DNA of 47,085 nucleotides from JBEKIK01 sp050013075 (GTDB lineage: Bacteria > Planctomycetota > Planctomycetia > Pirellulales > Thermoguttaceae), in contig JBEKFZ010000027.1 in NCBI GenBank assembly GCA_050013075.1, positions 1 through 47,085 of the forward strand, read 5' to 3'. The notes under the pieces were generated by a model that was not told the origin of the DNA, searched no databases, and worked only from the letters and a program-made list of their open reading frames with translations. A program made the translations under genes and the position numbers. This document shows positions 32,498-40,345 of this stretch, piece after piece. Each line of letters opens with the position of its first letter. Position 1 is the stretch's first letter.

Positions 32498-33490
32498 ATG
32501 CCCGCAAATCTCACGCCGCAGTATCGCAAAATCGAGGAGGAATACCGCCGCGCAACCTCTATCGAGGAAGAACTGCAATGCCTGCAACACATGCTCCAGG
32601 AAATTCCCAAGCACAAGGGAACCGACCATCTCCAGGCGGAGTTGAAGGCCAAAATCAGTAAGGCCAAAAAGGAACTAGCCACTGAGAAGAGCACTGGGAA
32701 AAAAACACGCGGGCTGAGAATTCCCCGTCAGGGGGCGGGCACGGCAATTATTCTTGGCGGGCCGAACGCGGGCAAGAGCCAGTTGGTGGCCCGACTTACC
32801 AACGCTACGCCCGAGGTCGCCCCTTATCCCTTTACAACCACCATGCCCGCCCCGGCCATGATGCCCTGGGAAGACGTTACAGTTCAACTCATCGACACTC
32901 CGCCCATCACTGCCGATTTCATGGATCCCAGCCTTCACGGTCTGATTCGTCCGGCCGATTTGGCCCTGCTGATGGTCGACCTGGAAAACGACGCCGGCAT
33001 CGAACAATGTCAGGACGTGTTCGATCGCCTTTCACGCACAAAAACCCGGCTGGCCGCCAGATCGTACCTGGACGAGCAAGACGTGGGCCTTTCCTATACG
33101 CGGACTTTTTCCGTGCCTAACAAAATCGACGCGCCCGCTGCGTCCCGGCGCCTGGAACTGTTCCACGAACTTCTGCCCCTGGACTTCACTGAATTCGTGA
33201 TCTCCGCCGAACACGGCACGGGCTTGGAGCACTTGCGGGAAGCAATCTACAAGGCCATGGACGTAGTGCGGGTATACTCGAAATTGCCCTCGGCCAAGGA
33301 GCCCGACCGCGATCGGCCATTCACGCTCCGCCGCGGCAGTTGCCTGTTGGAATTGGCCGGCATGGTGCACAAGGATTTTCTCGAAAAACTGAAATTCGCC
33401 CGCGTCTGGGGCACGGCCGTCCACGATGGCACCCAGGTAAAAGGCGATTACGTTTTACACGATAAAGACGTGGTGGAATTGCACATGTAA
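32498..33490 (+). CDS. DRG-family GTPase with TGS domain
   Basis: The 330-residue protein has a helical N-terminus, then a G domain: G1 GGPNAGKS (87-94), G3 DTPP (133-136), G4 NKID and G5 SAEHG. A TGS domain (about 265-330, HDGTQVKGDYVLHDKDVVEL) closes it. The order N-helices, Obg-like G domain, TGS is that of DRG GTPases, best known from eukaryotes and archaea, where they act with ribosomes. The fourth residue of the DTPG motif is proline. It is distinct from Obg, YchF and Era by lacking their own signature domains. It may act in translation; this is inference. PolX follows 25 bp downstream. Confidence 0.85.
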   Translation: MPANLTPQYRKIEEEYRRATSIEEELQCLQHMLQEIPKHKGTDHLQAELKAKISKAKKELATEKSTGKKTRGLRIPRQGAGTAIILGGPNAGKSQLVARLTNATPEVAPYPFTTTMPAPAMMPWEDVTVQLIDTPPITADFMDPSLHGLIRPADLALLMVDLENDAGIEQCQDVFDRLSRTKTRLAARSYLDEQDVGLSYTRTFSVPNKIDAPAASRRLELFHELLPLDFTEFVISAEHGTGLEHLREAIYKAMDVVRVYSKLPSAKEPDRDRPFTLRRGSCLLELAGMVHKDFLEKLKFARVWGTAVHDGTQVKGDYVLHDKDVVELHM

Positions 33491-33515
33491 ATAGAGCGAT
33501 CTCTGACTCCTCGCC

Positions 33516-35231
33516 ATGACCAACGTCGAAATATCCGCCGTTTTCGATCATATTGCCGACCTGCTGGAATTCCAGGGCGCGAATCCGTTTCGGGTTCGAG
33601 CGTATCGCAACGCCGCGCGAACGATTCACGATCTGCCCGAATCGGCCGCCGAGATTCTGTCCGATCCCAACCGCTCGCTTACGGATATCGAGGGCATCGG
33701 CAAGGACCTGGCCGAAAAAATCACTACTTTAGTACAAACCGGCTCGCTCACCATGCTCGACGAGCTTTTAGCGGAAATTCCAGAAAGCGTGCTGGCCATC
33801 CTCCGCGTGCCCGGCTTGGGACCCAAACGGGCGGCGATTCTGTTTCACGAACTGAACGTCGCCAACATCGAACAACTCCGCGAGGCCTGCCAACAACATC
33901 GCGTGCGGGAACTAAAAGGTTTCGGGGCAAAAAGCGAGGAGGCCATTTTACAAGGGCTAGATATCGCCGCCGAGGCCGGCCGCCGCATGCTCTGGGCCGA
34001 TGCCGACGAGCACGTCCAATCCATACTCGGCCACATGGACACTTGCCGGGCCATCGAGAAAATCGAGGCAGCCGGCTCCTACCGCCGATGCCGGGATACC
34101 GTGGGCGATTTGGATTTCCTGGCCGTGGCACAAAATACAAACGCCGTGATGGAGCACCTGACCCATTACTGCGGGCTGGCGCAAGTCCTGGCCCGCGGCG
34201 AAACGAAAATGTCCATCCGCCTGACCGGCGGAGTGCAAGTCGATCTCCGCGTGGTGCCGGAAATATCTTTCGGCGCCGCCCTGCAATACTTCACCGGGTC
34301 AAAGCAGCACAACATCGTGCTCCGCGGCCGGGCAAAAGAGCAGGGGCTTAAAATCAACGAATACGGCGTGTTTCGCGGCGATCGGATGATTGCCGGGCGC
34401 ACCGAGGAAGACGTTTACGCCGCCCTGGGCCTGCCCTGCATCCCTCCGGAACTGCGCGAGGCACGCCGGGAATTCGAATGGGCCGACGCCGGAACACTCC
34501 CAGAACTCGTCGAACTCGGCGACATCCGCGGCGATTTGCACACCCACAGCACATGGACCGACGGCCTGGCAACCATCGAGGAAATGGCCCAGGCTGCTAA
34601 ACAGCGCGGTTTGAAATACATCGCCATTACCGACCATTCGCAACGGGTGGCCATGGTCAACGGCCTGAACCCCGACCGAGTGCTCCAACAATGGGCCGAA
34701 ATCGACAAGCTAAAAAAACGCCTGAAAGGCATAACCGTGCTTAAGGGCATCGAAGTCGACATCCTCGAACGCGGCGGCTTGGATCTGCCCGATGACGTTC
34801 TTGCCCAGGCTGATTGGGTCGTGGCCAGCGTGCACTACGGACACAATCAGCCTAAGGAACAAATCACACGCCGCATGATCGAGGCTTTGGAAAATCCTAA
34901 CGTTTGCGCGATCGCCCATCCCACCGGGCGGATGTTGTTGCGGCGCAAGCCGTACGAAGTCGATCTGGACGCCGTGCTCCGCGCTGCGCGCGACAACGGC
35001 AAATTCATGGAACTGAACGCCCATCCCATGCGTCTCGATCTGGACGACGTGGCCTGTGCCGCCGCGAAAAACCTGGGCGTGCCCATAGTCATTTCCACCG
35101 ACGCCCATCGCACCGACGGCCTGGACTCCATGCGCTACGGCATAATGCAAGCCCGCCGCGGCGGTCTGACGAAACACGATGTTGCCAACACCCACACCTG
35201 GCCGCAGGTGAAAAAAATGCTGGGCAAATAA
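33516..35231 (+). CDS. polX: DNA polymerase/3'-5' exonuclease PolX
   Basis: Bacterial PolX fills short gaps in base-excision repair and removes 3' ends with a separate domain. The 571-residue protein has the 8-kDa HhH region (FRVRAYRNAARTIHDLP; GIGKDLAEKI), the polymerase nucleotidyltransferase site (RDTVGDLDFLAV, with a further Asp in GVQVDLRVV), and a C-terminal PHP domain with DLHTHSTWTDG and AITDHSQR metal ligands. The domain order and length match the family. It probably shares a transcript with the DRG GTPase. Confidence 0.95.
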   Translation: MTNVEISAVFDHIADLLEFQGANPFRVRAYRNAARTIHDLPESAAEILSDPNRSLTDIEGIGKDLAEKITTLVQTGSLTMLDELLAEIPESVLAILRVPGLGPKRAAILFHELNVANIEQLREACQQHRVRELKGFGAKSEEAILQGLDIAAEAGRRMLWADADEHVQSILGHMDTCRAIEKIEAAGSYRRCRDTVGDLDFLAVAQNTNAVMEHLTHYCGLAQVLARGETKMSIRLTGGVQVDLRVVPEISFGAALQYFTGSKQHNIVLRGRAKEQGLKINEYGVFRGDRMIAGRTEEDVYAALGLPCIPPELREARREFEWADAGTLPELVELGDIRGDLHTHSTWTDGLATIEEMAQAAKQRGLKYIAITDHSQRVAMVNGLNPDRVLQQWAEIDKLKKRLKGITVLKGIEVDILERGGLDLPDDVLAQADWVVASVHYGHNQPKEQITRRMIEALENPNVCAIAHPTGRMLLRRKPYEVDLDAVLRAARDNGKFMELNAHPMRLDLDDVACAAAKNLGVPIVISTDAHRTDGLDSMRYGIMQARRGGLTKHDVANTHTWPQVKKMLGK

Positions 35232-35260
35232 TATCCATCTCTAAATCTCGTTATATTCCG

Positions 35261-35269
35261 TGATATAAT
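35261..35269 (+). promoter_or_regulatory. Extended -10 promoter candidate for the lipoprotein gene
   Basis: TGATATAAT is an extended -10 (TGn followed by TATAAT). The -35 region 17 bp upstream is weak (CTAAAT). The leader to the ATG is about 110 nt and contains a short GCCAGC/GCTGGC hairpin. Confidence 0.45.
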
Positions 35270-35388
35270 CCGCCTATAGCCTGAGAAGGTCAAAAAGAAT
35301 ACGTTTGCGCTGCCAGCAAAGCTGGCGATGCTATCGCTGTATGCTTTTAGGATGTTTTTGGCACCTTTTTTATGAAGGAGTTGTAACC

Positions 35389-36021
35389 ATGGAACGGTTT
35401 CCAAAATCCCTGGCGTTAATCTTGGGTGTGCTCTGTCTTGCATTTACCTCATGCGTGGATTCGGATAATCCGCTGTCCGATCCGAAACAATCGGCCGTCG
35501 ATCCCGGCCTGCTGGGCGTGTGGCGCGCACGTGATAAAGACGGCGAGGTGACTTATTATCACGTGGGCAAGGCGGGCGATAAATTTCCAGCCGGAATGTT
35601 GCGAGTAAAAATCATCAAGCACGATAAGAACGGCGAATTGGAGCGCCCAGACAATGACGACATCCTGGCGTTTACCGCGATTTTGGGAAAAAACCGCTAC
35701 GTGAACGTAACAAGCCTGGATGCCGACAAAATCAAAACCATGGGCGACGCCAAATGGGAACCCAAAATGGCCGAGGGGTATTTTATTTACAAATATGAAA
35801 TCACCGGTGATAAATTAGCCATTGCCTGCATTGACCCCGAGCAAAAAGAGGCTGCCGTCAAGGCCGGAAAAATCAAAGGCACAGGCGAAGGCGATAACCG
35901 CCGCTTTACCGACACCACAGAAAACCTCGCCCGCTTCCTTGCCTCGGGAGATGCGGAAAAACTCTTCTTTACTAAAGAGCACATGGACGAAGGCTATGGA
36001 GTATTGGAACGGGTGAAGTAA
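35389..36021 (+). CDS. Lipoprotein of unknown function
   Basis: The ATG at 35389 follows AAGGAG, giving 210 residues. The signal peptide ends in a lipobox-like CLAFTSC, with Cys22 followed by DSDNP. The mature part is hydrophilic (GLLGVWRARDKDGEVTYYHV) with beta strands and a helical C-terminus; it has no recognised domain. It is probably anchored to a membrane on the outside. An in-frame start at 35305 would put the signal peptide in the interior and is rejected. A strong hairpin and GGGATTA-type repeats follow. Confidence 0.72.
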   Translation: MERFPKSLALILGVLCLAFTSCVDSDNPLSDPKQSAVDPGLLGVWRARDKDGEVTYYHVGKAGDKFPAGMLRVKIIKHDKNGELERPDNDDILAFTAILGKNRYVNVTSLDADKIKTMGDAKWEPKMAEGYFIYKYEITGDKLAIACIDPEQKEAAVKAGKIKGTGEGDNRRFTDTTENLARFLASGDAEKLFFTKEHMDEGYGVLERVK

Positions 36022-36049
36022 AACCAATCCCTTACCCCCCATTATAATT

Positions 36050-36080
36050 CCTTGTTCCCACGCGGAGCGTGGGAACAAGG
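36050..36080 (+). terminator. Strong hairpin after the lipoprotein gene
   Basis: CCTTGTTCCCACGC (36050-36063) and GCGTGGGAACAAGG (36067-36080) form a perfect 14-bp stem with a 3-nt loop, extendable by ATT/AAT. The T run is missing, so it may be an intergenic repeat (TTCCCACGC motifs are widespread) that blocks exonucleases. Confidence 0.6.
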
Positions 36081-36111
36081 AATCCCTAATCCCTAGCCCC
36101 TAATCACTAAA
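36081..36111 (-). repeat. GGGATTA-type repeat, left copy
   Basis: On the minus strand this reads TAGTGATTAGGGGCTAGGGA and then TTAGGGATT. A copy in the opposite orientation is at 37483-37515, so the two bracket the gene at 36215-37480. Confidence 0.6.
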
Positions 36112-36128
36112 TTCTGACCATATCGCTC

Positions 36129-36157
36129 TTGCCTCATTAGCCAAGCAAACTTATACT
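36129..36157 (+). promoter_or_regulatory. Sigma70-type promoter for the secretin-like gene
   Basis: TTGCCT (36129-36134), 17-bp spacer, TATACT (36152-36157). The predicted leader is about 50 nt. Confidence 0.6.
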
Positions 36158-36214
36158 GCCCGCCCGGTTTCTCTATATTCTCGATCCATAGTACTTCGGC
36201 AAGGAGGCTGAAGC

Positions 36215-37480
36215 ATGGCAAAATACTATATATTTTCTGCACTTTTGATGGCGGCTGCAGCGTGTCAGGCTTGGGGGCAGTATCCCCTCGGCGACAACGA
36301 AACCCGGGCGAATTCCTCCTGGCAAAAGACCGGAGAAATACCCATGCAATCCACCGGTCCGCAAGCCGAACGATACGATCGATACGGAACTGCTCAAGGC
36401 TCGGCGGGTTCGGACGCCGCTCGTTCAGACGCATCATCCTCTGTAAACAAAGTCGCATCCAGGCCCACTACGAAATTCACAAGTGGCACTGCTTCATTGC
36501 CCAACGACGGCGGACAGGTCTGGAAAGAATACGATATAAGCGCCTACACCTCCCGCGTAACGAGCACCAGAAAGCCCGAGCAGGCGATTATCGATTGGAT
36601 CCTGCGCGAGACCGGTTACGAGGCATGGCACTCCGAGCCTTTGGGAGTTCTTAGCGCCAACAATCGCACGTTGCGGGTTTATCACACTCCCGAGATGCAG
36701 GCCGTCGTGGCCGATCTTGTGGATCGTTTCACGAGCACCTCGGCCGCCACGCAAACCTTTGCCCTGCGCGTGATAACCATGGATAGCCCCAACTGGCGGA
36801 CCAAGGCACAACCGTTGTTGCATCCCGTGCCCGTGCAAACTCCCGGCGTGTGCGCTTGGCTATTGGCCAAGGAAGACGCCGCCGTTATGTTGGCCGAGTT
36901 GCGCCGCCGCAGCGACTACCGCGAACACAGTTCGCCGTATTTGATGGTCAACAACGGCCAATCGACGGTGGTCTCGGCCATGCGCGGACGGCAGTATTCG
37001 CGCGATGTTATTCTCCGATCCGACCTGCCCACCGGCGCCGAATTGCAGAGCGGCCAGGTCGAGGAGGGATTTACCATCGATTTCAGCCCGCTGTTGTCCG
37101 GCGATCGGCGAATGATCGACGCCACGGTCAAGTGCGACATCGATCAGGTGGAAAAGATGATTCCCATTTTGCTCGACGTGCCGGCCCAGGCCACGTCCAG
37201 GCAGCGGATTCAAATTGAAGAGCCGCAGATGACCCATTACCGCTTCCACGAACGCTTTCGCTGGCCGGTCGAACACGTGCTCTTGATCGGCATGGGCATG
37301 GTGGCCCTGCCGGTGCCGGTGGATGGCAGGCCGCTGGTGCCCGGCGTTCCGCTTATCGGCACGACTCCGGCCAGGGCCGATCTGCTGGTTTTCATCGAAT
37401 GTAAAGGCCAGTTGCCCGATCCCCAGCGCGGCCCGCATACGGCCGATCAAGACGCCAAAACCTACCGCGGACGGTATTGA
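36215..37480 (+). CDS. Secretin-like exported protein of unknown function
   Basis: The ATG at 36215 follows AAGGAGG; the 421-residue protein has a signal peptide ending AACQAWG-Q. After a disordered Ser/Thr-rich stretch (about 30-90) comes a region that resembles the N-terminal and early C-terminal parts of secretin-like proteins (LRVITMDSPNWRTKAQPLLH; FTIDFSPLLSGDRRMIDATV). It has no membrane segment and no catalytic motif. Similar genes are common near pilus genes in planctomycetes; here the PilT-type ATPase follows, separated by an element and a terminator. The assignment is tentative. Confidence 0.6.
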   Translation: MAKYYIFSALLMAAAACQAWGQYPLGDNETRANSSWQKTGEIPMQSTGPQAERYDRYGTAQGSAGSDAARSDASSSVNKVASRPTTKFTSGTASLPNDGGQVWKEYDISAYTSRVTSTRKPEQAIIDWILRETGYEAWHSEPLGVLSANNRTLRVYHTPEMQAVVADLVDRFTSTSAATQTFALRVITMDSPNWRTKAQPLLHPVPVQTPGVCAWLLAKEDAAVMLAELRRRSDYREHSSPYLMVNNGQSTVVSAMRGRQYSRDVILRSDLPTGAELQSGQVEEGFTIDFSPLLSGDRRMIDATVKCDIDQVEKMIPILLDVPAQATSRQRIQIEEPQMTHYRFHERFRWPVEHVLLIGMGMVALPVPVDGRPLVPGVPLIGTTPARADLLVFIECKGQLPDPQRGPHTADQDAKTYRGRY

Positions 37481-37482
37481 AG

Positions 37483-37515
37483 TAGGGATTAGGGATTGGG
37501 GATTAGAGATTAGTA
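37483..37515 (+). repeat. GGGATTA-type repeat, right copy
   Basis: TAGGGATTAGGGATTGGGGA followed by TTAGAGATTAGTA, about four imperfect 7-8 bp units. It begins two bases after the stop codon of the secretin-like gene and abuts a 126-bp element. Confidence 0.6.
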
Positions 37516-37517
37516 TT

Positions 37518-37643
37518 TATTGAGTCTCAGGTAATGAATGTCGTGTTTTTGCCTCAGAGCCGGGCCGTGTCGGCCCGGAATTACCGGGGCGACACGCCCC
37601 GGCTCTGACTTTTTATGCGACATTATTATTCTGAGATCCAATA
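37518..37643 (+). mobile_element. 126-bp palindromic element, copy 5
   Basis: Left TATTGAGTCTCAG, right CTGAGATCCAATA (37631-37643, one mismatch). One base shorter than the other copies. The core reads AGAGCCGGGCCGTGTCGGCCC, closer to the RAYT-flanking form than the other copies. Confidence 0.88.
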
Positions 37644-37644
37644 G

Positions 37645-37670
37645 CCCCCGGTGAACACACCGGGGGTTTT
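37645..37670 (+). terminator. Intrinsic terminator
   Basis: CCCCCGGTG-AACA-CACCGGGGG followed by TTTT, a perfect 9-bp GC-rich stem. It ends the transcript of the secretin-like gene after the embedded element. Confidence 0.8.
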
Positions 37671-37784
37671 GTCGCTGCCGCAGACCATGTTAGGTATTAC
37701 TGACCGGCACGTTCCTTCCCGGGTGATTCCTTAATTCCTCATTCTTAGTTCCGCATTTTCTCTATTTACTCGCTGGTTGTCCAT

Positions 37785-37813
37785 TAGACAGGCGGCGATA
37801 GTTGTAGTACAAT
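37785..37813 (+). promoter_or_regulatory. Promoter for the PilT-type ATPase gene
   Basis: TAGACA (37785-37790), 17-bp spacer, TACAAT (37808-37813); both hexamers match five of six consensus bases. The leader would be about 35 nt. Confidence 0.65.
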
Positions 37814-37854
37814 TGAGCATAGACAAGTGCGGTATCAAGTCGAGGAATGGGCGC

Positions 37855-39045
37855 ATGGATAATGACGGCAAAAAGAATCAATCGGCGGATCCCATCCAAG
37901 CCGGCACTGAGCGGCCATCAACTACATTTGAGATTATACATCCTCATGGGGGATCGGCCGAGGCGGATGCATTTCTTCGCGCTGCCGTCAGGCTGAATGC
38001 CTCGGATATTCATTTGAAATCGGGGCAGCGGGCGCGAATGCGGATCGGCGGAACTCTCCGCATCGTCGAGCGCCAGCCGATGCCCACCGAAGAGTTCGAG
38101 GCCCGAGTTTTTAATTTTCTCAGCGCCGAGGAGCGGCATAAGATTATCGCCAACGGGTCCGTGGACTTCGCCTACGAACTCGATAGCGGACAAAGGTTCC
38201 GCATCAACGTCTACAGGCAAGAGTCGGGCATTTCGGTGTCCGCGCGCATTGTGCCGCGCCGCATTCCATCCTTCGAGGAGTTGCATCTGCCGCCCATCGT
38301 GGCCAAAATCGCCGATTTCAACGACGGGCTGGTCTTGGTTTCGGGAACTACCGGCAGCGGCAAGAGCACCACCATCGCCGCCATGTTGGAGCACATCAAT
38401 TTAACTCGCCAGGCGCATATAATCACCATCGAAGATCCAATAGAATTCCTTCACACCGACAAGAAATGCCTGATTAACCAGCGCGAGATCGGCACCAACG
38501 TCAAGGATTTCGCCACCGCGCTAAGGGCCTTTGTCCGCGAAGATCCGGACGTGATACTGGTCGGCGAAATGCGCGACGCGGAGACCTTTAGGGCGGCGAT
38601 GCAAGCGGCCGATACCGGGCATCTGGTGTTCTGCACCGTTCATGCCTCTATCGCGCCGCAAACCATCGAACGCGTCTTGAACTTGTTTCCCGAGGATGAA
38701 CGGCCCATAGTCCGCCAGTCGCTGGTCTATAATCTCCGCGCAATCATTTGTCAGAAACTTATAAAATCAACGGCCCACAGCGTGAGGCGCGTGCCGGCCG
38801 TGGAAGTTCTCATATCCACTCCCATCGTCCGCAAACTCATCGCCGAAAACCACGACTCCAAGCTCGCCGACGTAGTGCGCACCTGCGAGGACGGCATGCA
38901 AAGCTTTGCCGAAAGCCTTTATGCCCTGTACAAACGGAGATTAATCGACCGCGAGATCGGACACGCGACCTCTCCGAATCCCGAAGAATTTGAAATGCTC
39001 GTTCGCGGCATCAAGGTGTCGCATCCCGTGTTCGTCGGAGGATAG
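37855..39045 (+). CDS. pilT: PilT/PilB-type secretion ATPase (PilT-like)
   Basis: PilT-like ATPases drive retraction of type IV pili. From the ATG at 37855 (GAGG upstream) the protein has 396 residues. It shows the N-terminal LNASDIHLKSGQRARMRIGG motif, Walker A SGTTGSGKST (K170), the Asp box TIEDPIEFLH, Walker B DVILVGEMRDAET, and the His box AADTGHLVFCTVHAS. The length and lack of a long N-terminal domain favour PilT over PilB/GspE. The AIRNLI motif of PilT is not seen by eye, and no pilB, pilC or pilM is nearby. A DUF1559 pilin-like gene is convergent, which fits a pilus or pseudopilus link. Confidence 0.9.
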   Translation: MDNDGKKNQSADPIQAGTERPSTTFEIIHPHGGSAEADAFLRAAVRLNASDIHLKSGQRARMRIGGTLRIVERQPMPTEEFEARVFNFLSAEERHKIIANGSVDFAYELDSGQRFRINVYRQESGISVSARIVPRRIPSFEELHLPPIVAKIADFNDGLVLVSGTTGSGKSTTIAAMLEHINLTRQAHIITIEDPIEFLHTDKKCLINQREIGTNVKDFATALRAFVREDPDVILVGEMRDAETFRAAMQAADTGHLVFCTVHASIAPQTIERVLNLFPEDERPIVRQSLVYNLRAIICQKLIKSTAHSVRRVPAVEVLISTPIVRKLIAENHDSKLADVVRTCEDGMQSFAESLYALYKRRLIDREIGHATSPNPEEFEMLVRGIKVSHPVFVGG

Positions 39046-39054
39046 CAGGGAATA

Positions 39055-39077
39055 GTGGATTAGCAGGCGGTGGACAG
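39055..39077 (+). repeat. GTGGACAG-type repeat after pilT (family D)
   Basis: GTGGATTAGCAGGCGGTGGA followed by CAG, nine bases after the stop codon, in sense orientation. Weaker than the fabD and mnmG copies. Confidence 0.5.
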
Positions 39078-39109
39078 ATATCCGAGTTAGTCTGCCAAGG
39101 TGATTACGA

Positions 39110-40153
39110 TTAGTAATTTGAGGCATCGGTTGCGTGGCCGTCATTGCGGTCGCAAAGATATTGGTGGGTTGACTGGGTGATATCGTAACTGATGGTATGC
39201 ACACTGCCGTCGCAAAAGGCCATGTTAAAGGTACCGGGGTGGGCGCTGCCGAATATGTCATAGGTAGGGCTCAAATAACCTCTATGATCTTGCATTGGAG
39301 GGTTGACGCCCCATCTATAAAAATCCCAGTCAAAGCCGCCAAAAATCGGCGAGTCATCGTCATACCCGAAGCTGTCCATGTAATGGTCCGGATCCATGTA
39401 TTTTTCGCCGATTAAGTAGGTATGAGCCGTTCCATCGCGGACATCTTTGATCTGAACCATACTGGTATAGAACAAGATCCCGTTCATATAGTCCGCACTA
39501 GACTTGTTATTTACATCCGGCCAACTTGTTATGGAAACTGTAACTGCATCGGTGCCGGTCGCGGGAGAAAACCAATTGCCGGAACCTGACATCATATTTG
39601 GCGAGTTCCCTGCATAAATGCCCGCGTTACCGGCATAGTCGGTATGAGATGAGACGGTAAATGCGTTCATATTACTCGGAATGGTACGAGCCTGGCTTTG
39701 AGTTTGAGGATAAAGGATTGCAGGGCGGCGAGTCGGACAATAAAATTCCGGTAACACGGTTTGGGTCCCGATGGTTAATATACTCATCTTTGCAGTGCCT
39801 GTTTTACCCATGGCGGCGTCGTGTAATCCCCTTTGTTCTATCCAGGGCAGGATATTGAACATCCAATTGCCCGGTTGCCGGCGGCCATATCCGCAATTGG
39901 GATCGGCATTCCACTTGTAACTCCAGCCTCCCGTGGGGTAATGTTTCTGTACGTTCTCATGGTCTATGCAGCCCATCGCAAGTTGCTTGAGATGATTTCT
40001 ACATTCCAGCCGTCTGGCGGCTTCGCGGGCGGCCTGGATGGCGGGCAATAAAAGCGCGATTAAAATGCCTATAATGGCGATAACTACGAGCAACTCAACC
40101 AGTGTAAAAGCGCGTTTTGGGCGGAAAACGCCAGCGGGGGTTTTGTCTATCAT
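39110..40153 (-). CDS. DUF1559 pilin-like protein with prepilin cleavage motif
   Basis: The 347-residue protein has a type IV prepilin leader: PKRAFTLVELLVVIAIIGIL, cleaved by prepilin peptidase before the hydrophobic stretch, then ALLLPAIQAAREAARRLECRNHLKQL. This and the C-terminal SAHPGTFNMAFCDGSVHTI (the H-X9-DG type motif) are the markers of DUF1559, a family greatly expanded in planctomycetes. It is probably a pseudopilin-like surface or periplasmic protein. The ATG start has AAGGAG upstream. An operator-like palindrome lies in its promoter. The gene converges on pilT. Confidence 0.95.
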   Translation of the reverse strand: MIDKTPAGVFRPKRAFTLVELLVVIAIIGILIALLLPAIQAAREAARRLECRNHLKQLAMGCIDHENVQKHYPTGGWSYKWNADPNCGYGRRQPGNWMFNILPWIEQRGLHDAAMGKTGTAKMSILTIGTQTVLPEFYCPTRRPAILYPQTQSQARTIPSNMNAFTVSSHTDYAGNAGIYAGNSPNMMSGSGNWFSPATGTDAVTVSITSWPDVNNKSSADYMNGILFYTSMVQIKDVRDGTAHTYLIGEKYMDPDHYMDSFGYDDDSPIFGGFDWDFYRWGVNPPMQDHRGYLSPTYDIFGSAHPGTFNMAFCDGSVHTISYDITQSTHQYLCDRNDGHATDASNY

Positions 40154-40216
40154 ATTTACCCCGTTCTCCTTGTGGATAATAAAATAAGGGCGTGCCTGAA
40201 TACTGAATATTTTTTA

Positions 40217-40246
40217 ATTGTAGCAAGATTTATAAATCTGAGTCTA
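40217..40246 (-). promoter_or_regulatory. Promoter with palindromic operator for the DUF1559 gene
   Basis: On the minus strand TAGACT (40241-40246), 18-bp spacer, TACAAT (40217-40222). The spacer contains a perfect 14-bp palindrome AGATTTATAAATCT (40226-40239), positioned as an operator. The leader would be about 57 nt. Confidence 0.5.
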
Positions 40247-40345
40247 CCCCCACATTGCTAAAATTGTCTTGTTCAAAAGACACAATTAGCTTATCTGATT
40301 AGTGTTACAACAAACCCATGCCAAAATTTGACCGATGCATGTTTA

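Noticed and set aside
36050..36080. Attachment site or tRNA-like structure
   Set aside because: It is a simple perfect stem with a 3-nt loop and no cloverleaf; better explained as terminator or repeat.
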